A stretch of 64,000 nucleotides of DNA from contig JAULSN010000009.1 in NCBI GenBank assembly GCA_033439765.1, forward strand, positions 2,046,001 to 2,110,000, written 5' to 3'. Position numbers and translations under genes: made by a program. The stretch comes from Lasiosphaeria ovina. Taxonomy: Eukaryota > Ascomycota > Sordariomycetes > Sordariales > Lasiosphaeriaceae. Shown here one piece after another: positions 45,402 through 55,276 of the stretch; within the stretch, counting starts at the first letter, position 1, and each line of letters begins with the position of its first letter. The notes beneath the pieces are model-generated. The model saw only the letters and a program-made list of their open reading frames with translations, ran no database searches and had not been told where the DNA came from.

Positions 45402-46072
45402 ATGATGGTTGGCACTTTATTAGAGGGTCTCATCTTATGATGACTGAGGACGGGCTGAAACAAAATATACTTGATGGGGATACAGCAGTAAACCAGGGGA
45501 AAATGGGTAGGTAGTGGATCAAAAAAAGACGGACGAAGCATGGTCATGGGCGCTCGTGGTTTGGCCTGGTTGGTTGGTTGTCTTTGTTAAGTAGCGTGCC
45601 GAGGGATGAACGGGACGCGTTTACTTTTCCTTACTTACGAGGTTGTTTGTGTTTTTCTTTTTCATGAGGGGGGGGGGTGAGGGGGTGAGTGGCTCTCAGA
45701 TAAGAAGGGCTCATATAGATTTGGTTGCTCTCCTTACAAGGGACTAGGGCCACGGAGACGAACAAATCCAAGTGAAAATGCTCTCTTCTTGCTAAAGGTT
45801 GTTCGCTTTTTCTTTGGTCCTCAAGGGATCCAAATGACGATGTCGCAATGTGTAGCGTATGTACGGTCTTCACTCCGCGGTCCCTGTATCTTTTATTTAT
45901 GGTGTGTTTGATTCGGGCGGGTTTGTTTTTGTACAGTTGATACAAAATCCATATCCCCCTCCCCCCTATTTTCCCGCTGTCTTCCACCATCACGCGGTTG
46001 GTTGCCTCGTCTAATAAGTGCCTTGCCAAACCCTGCCTTGCCCGCGCGTCACCTGTCTGTCTACGTAGTCGA
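45402..46072. other. intergenic, convergent 3' ends
   Basis: 3' UTRs of the BEACH gene (+) and the complex I subunit gene (-). It contains a G run near 45668 and T-rich stretches. No gene was seen. Confidence 0.45.
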
Positions 46073-46401
46073 TCACTCGGTGTCGTCGTCGTAGCCCGTC
46101 AGCTGTTTCCTCGGCCCGGTGGGAACTGTTGCGCGGCCGCCGGTTAGTCTAGTAATTTTCTCTCGTGCTTATACTCTAGGTATCTCGGAGAAGAAGCGGG
46201 GAACTTACCAGGATATGTCAGCGGAATCATCGGCGCGTCCTCGTCGCCCAGCCGCCGGCGCAGCGGCGGCACCACCACCAGCATCAACGGCCCCGCCGCG
46301 CCGATCACCACCGAATAAAAGTACGCCGGCCGCTCGCGCGCCGACCACCGCATGTACTTGAGCGGGCCAGCCCAGAACCGCGGTCCGAGGGGGCTCGACA
46401 T
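46073..46401 (-). CDS. nuo9.5: NADH:ubiquinone oxidoreductase 9.5 kDa subunit
   Basis: Exons 46401-46209 and 46125-46073 give 81 residues. The sequence MSSPLGPRFWAGPLKYMRWS, then FYSVVIGAAGPLMLVVVPPL (single membrane helix), then DAPMIPLTYPVPTGPRKQL and GYDDDTE follows the fungal accessory subunit of respiratory complex I, in the inner mitochondrial membrane. The length is typical. The intron (donor GTAAGT, branch ACTAAC) falls inside the conserved TYP-PTGPRK stretch, and the phase-correct join confirms it. The gene is divergent from wbp1, sharing a 660-base upstream region. Confidence 0.92.
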
Positions 46402-47061
46402 GATTTTTTTTCTGTTTTATTGTCTGTCCGATTTGATGCTTGGTGTGGTGTAATGTGCTTGGGAAGTGTCCGTCGTCGACGTCGTCGTCACTGCGGGCGG
46501 GTTCGTTAGCGGAGTGCTGGTATTGCATGAAACTATATCGGACAGAACTGAGAAGACATGCAGATCTCAATTGGTGAGTTCTGGGCCCACTTACGGGGAT
46601 GGGACGGCGGTGGTTATGTTGACGCCGGCGACAAGCAAGACACCTCAAGTTATTGGCGACAGACACCCCGAGCTCAATTGAAGCTTGGAGGGGACAATCG
46701 ATGTTGAATTGCGGCGAAACCACGGCAAATCTCTCAGCTTCCATAAAGTCGTCCCGCAAAAGCTTCCCCAGCAAGCCAGAAAAGGCTGCTGTAAGCCGGC
46801 CCAGACAGGGGTGCCACGGGCCTTTTCCCCCACCGTTCTGGCCAGCGACAGCTGGGGGGGCTTGGCAAAGGGCTACGTATGCCGAATTGGACAGCAGCAA
46901 GACTGAACCTAGCTTGCCTTGTATCGATCGAGACAGCGCCGCCGACGGAGAGACACACATGAACTCGACGAGCTCTGCGCCCTGCCGTCGATAAACTCTT
47001 CAAACTCCCTTCGCAAGTGGGGGTTATTCTGATCCTGGTTTAATCTGTTTTTGTTGCAGCA
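46402..47061. other. divergent promoter, complex I subunit and wbp1
   Basis: 660 bases between two divergent starts. No extra gene could be supported; open frames here overlap each other on both strands without homology. Confidence 0.5.
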
Positions 47062-48691
47062 ATGCGGTCGCTCCTTTCTTTCTTTGCGCTTGTCTGGGCG
47101 GTGGCCGTGTCGGCCATCAGCACCACGGGCGACAGGCTACTTGTCGTCTTGGACGATGTCGCCGACCAGTCCAGCTACTCCAAGTTCCTAGGGGATCTAA
47201 CGAGTTCGTCACCCTGCCCCCTTTCGGTCTTGCGGTACTGGCCTTGTCTCTCCACAGCTGTATGTTGCTAACCATTTGTTACCAATTTCTCTTGTGCAGA
47301 CAGAGGGTTCAAGCTGTCGTTCGAGACACCTAAGAGCGAGTCGCTGTCTCTGTTCCACCTCGGTGAACGAGCCTACGACCATGTCATCCTGTTTCCGTCT
47401 AAGTCCAAGGGTGAGAACTGACAAGCTGCGCATCTATCTCTTTCAAGAAGCGGCGGTGGCTGATCTGTACTCCTCCCACAGGCCTCGGCCCCAACCTGAC
47501 GGCGAACCTGCTCCTCCAGTTCATCAACGCCAATGGCAACATCCTCCTGACGCTCAGCTCCGGCTCATCAACCCCGTCCTCGATCGTCTCCCTGCTCGCC
47601 GAGCTCGACATCCAGCTACCGGCGGACCGCACGGGTCTGGTTGTCGACCACTTCAACTACGACGCCGCGAGCGCCGCCGACCAGCACGACGTGCTCCTCC
47701 TCCCGGCGCCTCATAGCATCCGGCCCGACATCAAGGACTTTTTCGGCGCGGGCGCCGGCTCTGACGAGGTGTTGGTTTTCCCGCGCGGCGTGGGCGCGAC
47801 CCTGGGGTCTGGCGAGCTTCTGATGCCCATCGTGCGCGCCCCGCGCACCGCCTACAGCTACAACCCCAAGGAGCAAGGCGAGGTTGTGGACGATCTTTTT
47901 GCGGCGGGTGAGCAGCTGGCGCTGGCGGCGGCGTTCCAGGCGCGCAACTCGGCTCGCTTCGCCCTGGTCGGCTCGGCCGAGCTGCTCGAGGACGCGTGGT
48001 TCGACGCCGAGGTCAAGACGACTAGCGGCCAGGCCGCCAAGACGTTCAACCGCGAGTTCGCCAAGCGCCTCAGCGGCTGGGCCTTCCAGGAGATTGGCGT
48101 CCTGCGCGTCAACTGGATTGAGCACCACCTCAACGAGGTGGGCGCGTCCAACGAGTCTAACCCGGGAATCTACCGCATCAAGAACGACGTGGTACGTATA
48201 CTCCTACTTCTCTACAACAACTGCACGGACCCGGTGCTGACAACCATCCCAATTTATAGACATACACCATCTCCCTCTCCGAGTGGTCGTGGTCGTCCTG
48301 GTCCACATTCAAGGTGCCGGCCAACGACGGGCTGCAGCTCGAGTTCTCCATGCTGTCTCCCTTCCACCGGCTCGACCTGGCCCTCGACCCGTCTCACTCG
48401 ACCGCCGAGGCGGCCGCCTACACGGCCTCATTCAAGCTACCCGACCAGCACGGCATCTTCAACTTCAAGATCAACTACAAGCGGCCCTTCTTCACCAACG
48501 TAGAGGAGAAGAACACGGTGTCGGTCCGCCACATGGCCCACGACGAGTGGCCGCGCAGCTACGTCATCAGCGGAGCCTGGCCGTGGATCACGGGCATCGG
48601 CGCCACTGTGGCGGCCTGGTTGGCCTTTTGCGCCCTGTGGATCTACAGTGCGCCCGTAGACCAGAAGAAGAAGGGGGCCAAGAAGCTCTAA
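47062..48691 (+). CDS. wbp1: oligosaccharyltransferase subunit Wbp1/OST48
   Basis: Exons 47062-47203, 47300-47410, 47482-48191 and 48260-48691 give 464 residues. Wbp1 is an essential subunit of the ER oligosaccharyltransferase that transfers the glycan to Asn in nascent proteins. A signal peptide (MRSLLSFFALVWAVAVSA) leads into DRLLVVLDD, then FKLSFETPKSESLSLFHLGERAYDHVILF and GLGPNLTANLL, all family hallmarks. A large luminal domain follows, then one C-terminal membrane helix (WPWITGIGATVAAWLAFCAL) and a short Lys-rich cytosolic tail ending KKKGAKKL, related to ER-retrieval tails though not a strict KKXX. All joins are GT-AG and in phase. Confidence 0.95.
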
Positions 48692-51600
48692 ACACATGAG
48701 GTTTTGATTTGTGGCTCATATGTAATGGTAGGCGGGGTGTGCCTCCCAGAATTTTTTTAAGAAAAAGAAATCAAGTGCAGCCGGCGCCTTAGACAGGAAA
48801 AGCTAGGGAGTGGGGGTTTCCATATTGTACAACAATGCGATGTACGCAACACATACACACCGGGAAGGGCGTCGAGTCTAGGTCTCCAAAAGCCAGGAAA
48901 GAGGCCACGTTTATATATTTCTCTTGTTATTTGATGCTAGCTGTTTCGTAAAACAATTCCCTCGTGGTTACGATCCTTCCGGCTCTAGGCGATAGTCTCC
49001 GAGGTCAACCCTTTCTCAACGTCTTCTGCGTACGGATACCTTTGACAAAAGCAATGTTAACTCGAGGTTGGGGAAAGTCCACACGTTGAAATGACAGGAG
49101 ACAGAAAACTCGAACTTGGGGTGCTGAGCTAGTGATAGATTGCAATCAGACAAAAAGAAATGGGTATGTGTGCAAGAAAGAAGCAGCAGCAGGGGCCCTC
49201 AGATTAGCTCTCTTATGTTCTCAACGACAACAGAAGGGACACCTCTCGAAGAGATTAGCCCGCATCCGCTGCCTGCAAATTTGGCTTTTTGGACCCTGAG
49301 GTCATCACTGGGCGTGCTTGCTTGCGTTTTTAATCACGCCACACTGTAACAGAGAGAGAAGAAAAGAAACCAACGACAGCAAGCCAACACTCCTAGAGGT
49401 AGAGACGAGTCTCTCCTTCAAGTCGTGCTTCTCTCTCCCTCAACTCTCATCTCCCCTCTTCGCCAACCGCCCCCGGAGTCTGGTCCCCCGTGGCTCCTTC
49501 TCGCTTCTTCTGCTGTTCACGCTCTGATTGAAAACTACTTGGTTCCAGTCATCGGTGACAGCTCAAAGCACGCCAATTGCTTGACGTGGGCGCACCTCTG
49601 GGTTGCTATATTCGTCATTGCGCGACCAAACAGAAGAAGTTGAAGTCGAGAAGGATGGAAAATTCGAAACTGAGGGAGGAAACAAAAAGTGAAAATTGAA
49701 AATGAAGGGGGGTCGATAGGGAGCTGGGCTGCTTTCGTTTCTCGGCTCTATGTTAGGTGTTTTCGCAAAGATAATAATCTGCTCAGATATCTATTCTTGA
49801 TACGACTTCATCTTCTCCGCGGTGTCGACGCGACACAGACTTGCCCCCCCAAAGATGGCTTCCCAAAGATGGTTGGGTCAAGAGAGCCGGGACCGGGTGA
49901 ATCTTGCATGTGATAGTTTTCATCATCGCAGATCGATCATCGAGGCTAGGCAGAGGATGGGACGTGTCGAGTGCTGTGCTGGAGGGAGGGAAAGAATACA
50001 GATTCATTTGTCGATGACGGGCGCTTGCGGTAGATAGGAAGTATCCAGAGAGCAACTCGGAATAAGGAAAGTGGTGTGGCTAGACAAAAAGCGAAGTAAA
50101 AGTGGTGGTGAAAGACTGTCGGAGTCGTCGGATGAGGAGACTAAGGAAAATGCTGCTGCGCGAATTCTTACCAACTGTGCATTTCCCCTACCGATAGTTC
50201 AGATTTTCTTGTAGAATATCGAAGGTGGTAAAAAACAGATTCATCGTGCTTTGTCCGAGAAAGAAAAGCAGCGCAAATTGCTTGTAGTCAGCATGGAGAC
50301 CTGAGAAATGTTGGTCGAGGATTGGAAGCGCGCTCGACACACGAGCGCGTTGCTCGTTTTAACCTGCCCCGCCAGGCAGGCAAGCGGGAAGGCACGTGCT
50401 GATTGAAGTGCAATCGAGGGTTAGGGTCTGATTCGGAAGTCGAGCCCGAGAGCCACAGCTCTCGCGCGTTCTCCGATACGAGAAATAAAGGTACACGATA
50501 CGGTTTGTACGTGAAAGTGTTCAAGAATTAGCTGCGGAGTGTAGGATCTATTCCTTATGCCCATGTATATCGTGTGTTGCGGATAGCAGAAGTCGAGGAG
50601 CGCGTTCGTTCCCGCGATGGCACTGGCCGTCGGGCACCCCACGCTGAGAATTTTGACAGCAAAACTGCAAGCACAGCTGAGCGCCGGCGAGCGAGACTCG
50701 TCGGCAGGTTTCAATCGCAGTAACATTCCGAACGAGACAAATCAATCACCCAGATCAGTGACAGGAACAGCGTTAAATAGCCGACAATGAGGCAAATACG
50801 CCACGAACGAGAATGAAGCTGGAGACAATTGCAGGAGGAGATTTCTTCCCCATGTCACCACCCGGAGGCGATGAGCACAGTGAAAAAGATGGAAAAATCG
50901 GGTGGGTTATAAAAAATTCCGGCCAGAACGGCCCCGAAGGACAATTCATAGCGGCTAGCACCGCGGTGTGCAATGCAGGCTCTCCGCTATAGTACGAGGG
51001 TTTCTTGATCTCCCCGCACTCAACCAAGGTAAGTATGAAGAAGAAAAGAAAAAGAAGAGGAAGAGGGGGGGGAAAGGTTGGTTATATAGAGTGAGCAGAT
51101 GGTCCGTGCACGGCAACAAATTTTGGGGGGCCCACTCTGTGACTCCACAGCCAGGACAGGTGGAGCAAGAGCGGACCCACACAGGCCCAGGCAGGCCAGG
51201 CAGTGTGACAATTGTGGCACGTGTAGCAGGTGCCTTTCGACGCCTTTTTCTCATTCCTTTTCAGACTAAAAAAGGCGTAAGCCACGAGAACCAAAGCCGG
51301 GGCTTGCTGCAAAAGGGCATCATGCCGATAGCCATGCTTTCCGCCCGTTTGAGCACTGCTCTTCTGCTCTGGGCTCCTGCTACCTACCAAAGTGTGTGAC
51401 GGGTACGACCTCTCCAGCGACCAAAAAGCAATGTTTCGACCGCTTAACCCCCCTAGATGTGGCCTCAGGCTAGTGTGATGGAATCCCGCCGCTGCTTCAA
51501 AAGCTCTACCAAATCGCTATCCAAAGATCTCCAGTCTTTTGTTCTCCGACATGGAGCTGGTCCTCTTGCATGGGGCATTTGCCAAGTCAAAAATGGTCAT

Positions 51601-51741
51601 AAATTAGCTATCATACCTCATATCTGATTTCTTGCTTGAGGTCTCAAAGCTCCTACCCAAATCATTAAAGAGATCCCTGCTTAGACTACTAGAATAACTG
51701 GCCAACTGAAGCTGTCTCGAAATGCCACAGGTCACATTATC
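48692..51741. other. 3 kb without a firm gene, CT-rich minus-strand leader-like sequence
   Basis: The wbp1 3' UTR lies at the left and the 3' UTR of the DUF7924 gene at the right. Read on the minus strand, 49400-50200 is strongly pyrimidine-rich with GT..AG-like sites, as in leaders of highly expressed fungal genes. A possible last exon (49038-48985) would encode YPYAEDVEKGLTSETIA and a stop. I could not connect these into a gene model. TTAGGG occurs once at about 50421. Confidence 0.35.
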
Positions 51742-53121
51742 TCACACCTGATCCGTCTTCACTACCCCGGATCCGTCATCATTGGCTGCACTCAGCCGTT
51801 CATCATCGTCGCTCGGCGAGCTGGCCGTGTCGGAAAGCGACGACACATCAAACGTGAGACCAGAATGCAACTGGTCAATAGCGGAGCACACGTTCTTAAA
51901 ATGGACCGGAATCCACACATCATACACGTTTCTAGTGAACCGATATGCAATCCACTTGTCCTTGGCGTTGGATCCCATGAAGTCATAGGCGCAAATAGGG
52001 TGGCGGTAATACCTGGTGTCCTTGCCGATGATGACGGGATAGTGGCCGAAAATGCGCACCGACCTGTGGTTGTGTGAGATGGAAAAGGCGAGGACCTGCC
52101 GGTGGACCTCGCTCTCCCGGTGCACGGCGCGGAAGAGCTCAACCACACTCCGGACCGCCAGGGTCATGCTGTGGGCGTTCTGCCGATCCGCAGAATCGAG
52201 CCGCTCGGCGTTATCGCCGCCGCCGCGCGTCACCTCGCACGCCAGGAATGGGAAGAACATGTAACAAGTGGCCATGAAGAATGACTGGTCATAGTATTCT
52301 CCAACCAAAGGCGAGAGCTTCCCAAGCTGGCTGGATGTGAATGCCCCCCGTCCAAAGCCAACGGAGTAGTCGGGCTGGAGACGGTGGTTGGTTAATGGGA
52401 TAGAGTTGCTCCACCCTTCGTTGACGCTCTCGACCAGTATGCTGAGATGGTTTCTGACACGACGAGTAGCAAGACTTTCGGCCGAGGGGACTATCAGCCG
52501 AGAGATGTCCTGGATGATTCGTGCTTCGTTCTTGTTCTGCAGCTTCCGGCACGCCGCTTCGAATAAATCGTTGCGGAACAGAGAATCGACAGGAACCGGC
52601 TGTGTTTTCTCGAGGAGAGAACGGCAAACATACTGGCTGGCTGCGTCCAGCCCGTCGGGACACTCGGACATGTAGCTGCCTTTGGTCTCAAGTAGGTTCT
52701 CATAGTGTCGGTCTCGGTACCCCGTCGTTTTCTCATCCCTCGACATCTGATCACTGGGCGTGAGAGACGTTGTCATGGTGATTGATGGCTCGCGGGAGAG
52801 ATTGGGCGGGGATCTCTTCCGACCAACCAGGTTCTCCATTGTGAGAGGAGTCTGAAGGGTCTCTTCCGGCCATAGCTTCTGGTCTGGCCAGCGCCCCTCG
52901 CTTGCCCAGAAGTCGACGGGGTCAGTTGGCTTTGGCGGGCTGCTCGGAGTACCAATCGTGAGCTCGCCAACCGCGTTCTTGGTAGAGTGAGTAGGCGATA
53001 CCCGCTGAACCTTTTGGTCAGGGTATGGGCTGGGCGCGAGTGTGTCTTCCACAGGTGATTGCTCTCGCTTGCGCTTGAGGCCTTCGTGCGACGTTGCTTG
53101 AGCGACTTGAGTGTGGGCCAT
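51742..53121 (-). CDS. DUF7924 family protein, nuclease-fold-like
   Basis: A single exon from the ATG at 53121, 459 residues. The first 170 residues are disordered and Pro/Ser-rich, with a basic patch (LKRKREQSP) that could be a nuclear signal. The second half matches the large fungal family known as DUF7924. It includes YYDQSFFMATCYMFFPFLACEVT, then a conserved His/Ser-rich helix, HREVLAFSISH-like VHRQVLAFSISHNHRSVRI, YGHYP-like IFGHYPVI, and a closing WIAYRFTRNVYDVWIPVH. The family resembles PD-(D/E)XK nucleases or kinase-linked domains found around repeats, with the usual CEVK motif. Here the Lys is Thr (CEVTRGGG), which may mean catalytic loss. Biological role unknown. Confidence 0.82.
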   Translation of the reverse strand: MAHTQVAQATSHEGLKRKREQSPVEDTLAPSPYPDQKVQRVSPTHSTKNAVGELTIGTPSSPPKPTDPVDFWASEGRWPDQKLWPEETLQTPLTMENLVGRKRSPPNLSREPSITMTTSLTPSDQMSRDEKTTGYRDRHYENLLETKGSYMSECPDGLDAASQYVCRSLLEKTQPVPVDSLFRNDLFEAACRKLQNKNEARIIQDISRLIVPSAESLATRRVRNHLSILVESVNEGWSNSIPLTNHRLQPDYSVGFGRGAFTSSQLGKLSPLVGEYYDQSFFMATCYMFFPFLACEVTRGGGDNAERLDSADRQNAHSMTLAVRSVVELFRAVHRESEVHRQVLAFSISHNHRSVRIFGHYPVIIGKDTRYYRHPICAYDFMGSNAKDKWIAYRFTRNVYDVWIPVHFKNVCSAIDQLHSGLTFDVSSLSDTASSPSDDDERLSAANDDGSGVVKTDQV

Positions 53122-53904
53122 GGCGATGACAGCGGAGAAACAAACGGCAGATCCCGAGTTCTGTGCTTCTTGAAACGACTCTCACACCATTCCACACCAG
53201 TTGGCCCTAAATGCCGTAAACAACTTTCAGATGCCTATACCTGACTTTTGTAGATCTTTCCAGAAACCTTCCCAATTCCTTCCCTCCATGTCACGGTTTG
53301 ATCCCCAAATGAGCGCCTCTTGCTCTGGGGAGGTTCCGCGTGTTTGCCTTTCCTAACTTTCAGCCAGTCCGGACTTAAGAAGTCCAAAGCTCCGGAGTTC
53401 AAGCTCCAGCACGCTCTCAAGATTCCAGATGAGATTGAGGGGAAGTAAGTCACCGGCGGGAACAGATGAAAACTGTGAATTCGGGCTTGGATATGAATAT
53501 GCTATGGTAATTACGGCGCAATGATGAAAGACGAGCGCAAAACGTAAGGTATATGAAGAGGATGCGATGCGGTGTGTCTCGTGTAAAAAGGCGCACATGG
53601 AGCGCTCCCAATCCCGATGCCCAGGTCGGGATGTGCGTAATGCGAAGGCTGGTGGTCAAAGCGTCCTAACTGCCGGTGATTTGGAATTGGGGCCCGCCCC
53701 ACTTGCCGTCGGATCCTAACTAGTCTGATTTTACGTGCTTGACCTACCTGTACCTTAATCGGTTGCTTCAGGTCACAGTGGTTTTTAACAAAAGTATCAA
53801 CTTGTTGCGCCTCCAATCTACGCAGGCCGGCTCGTCTACTCCAACGCCATCGTCGCTGACGAATTCTCTTCCCGAAATCTTTCCACCCCTGCCAACACTT
53901 CAAA
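53122..53904. other. divergent promoter, DUF7924 gene and isy1
   Basis: About 780 bases of shared upstream sequence. No supportable gene. Confidence 0.5.
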
Positions 53905-54776
53905 ATGGTACGTTCCCTTCTCCCCATCAGCTGCTCAGTCGCATCCCTCTTCCTGTCTGTCGAGGACTAGCGCTCCATCTGGCGCCGTCTCTCAAGTACC
54001 CTCCCCTTACCTACAAAAAAAACTAACACCATGAACCACAGGCGCGAAATTCCGAGAAAGCGCAGTCGATGCTGTTCCGCTTCCGCGAGGCGCAAGCGGC
54101 GGACCTGGGCATCATCGACGCGGGGCGGACGCGGCGGCCGCGGGCCATCACGGAGCAGGACAGCATCCCGTCGTGCGAGAAGTGGCGAGGCCAGGTGCTC
54201 AAGGACATCTCGCGCAAGGTGTCGCGGATCCAGGAGCCGGCGCTCAGCGACTACCAGATCCGCGACCTCAACGACGAGATCAACAAGCTGATGCGCGAGA
54301 AGCACATGTGGGAGGTGCAGATCCGCAACCTGGGCGGGCCCAACTACATGCGCGGCGGCGCCAAGGTCTACGACGAGTCCGGGCGCGAGATCCCCGGGGG
54401 AGGCCGGGGTTACAAGTACTTTGGGCGCGCCAAGGAGCTTCCGGGCGTCAAGGAGCTGTTCGAAGCCGCGGCAAAGGCCAAGCACGACGACGAGAAGCCG
54501 CTCGAGGCCCGCGCCGACCTGCGCAAGCAGGTCGACGCCGCCTACTACGGCTACGCGCCCGGCCAGGAGGACGGCGAGCTGCTCGCCTACGAGGCAGCCA
54601 AGGAGCGCCAGGCCTTTGGGAACCTCGCCGCACAGGGCCCGGAAGAGACGCCCCCCGGCTGGGAACCCTTGCCTGGAGACACGGGCGACGGCCGCAGCTG
54701 GGAGCTGCCGACGGTGGAAGAGGTAGAGCAGGAGCTCATCGACCGGAGGAAAAGACGGCTTCTCGATCAGTTATAG
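53905..54776 (+). CDS. isy1: pre-mRNA splicing factor Isy1
   Basis: Exon 1 is just the ATG (53905-53907); a 134-base intron follows (GTACGT donor, AACTAAC branch, CACAG acceptor) and exon 2 is 54042-54776. The product has 245 residues and starts MARNSEKAQSMLFRFREAQA, the exact hallmark of Isy1. Isy1 belongs to the Prp19-associated NineTeen complex and acts at the catalytic spliceosome. Further family motifs are CEKWRGQVLKDISRKVSRIQ, LSDYQIRDLNDEINKLMREK and VQIRNLGGPNY. The C-terminal third is charged and less conserved. Without the single-codon first exon the conserved N-terminus would lack a start, so the model is well supported. Confidence 0.95.
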
Positions 54777-55276
54777 CCCGCTGCCGGGATCTCTTTTATC
54801 TGAGTGGTTGGAGACGTTAGGTAATTTTTCTTCCCATCTATTTTCTTTTTTTACCCCATCTCACCACGGCACAGACAGGGTTGGCTTGGTTTAGTTCACG
54901 TTGTTAGTATAGCATAGCATTTTCACGGACAGGACAGGTCGGGCGTTTACACGGGGGGCAAAAGAATTAATGATTAGGTAACCCGCTTCGGATAAGGATT
55001 GCCTTGGCTTTGAAACGAATTGCCTACTTAGGTACTAAACTAACTTGGTTGGCAAAATATCTGGTATTTGCAAGACAAACTCCGTAAACTCCCCATCAAT
55101 AATCTCAATCTTGCCAGGCGGTGACGCCAAGTATACCAAACGCACACAAATATGCTCGCCCAACGTACGGTTACATGTCCAGCAGATTCCCAATGAAACC
55201 CAAGAAAGAAAATAGCCAGAAGAAACATGTCGCCAAAAAGAGAAACCATATCACTGATAAATGACAAAAAACCAGA
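54777..55276. other. intergenic, convergent 3' ends
   Basis: 3' UTRs of isy1 (+) and the phosphoesterase gene (-). No gene was seen. Confidence 0.5.
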
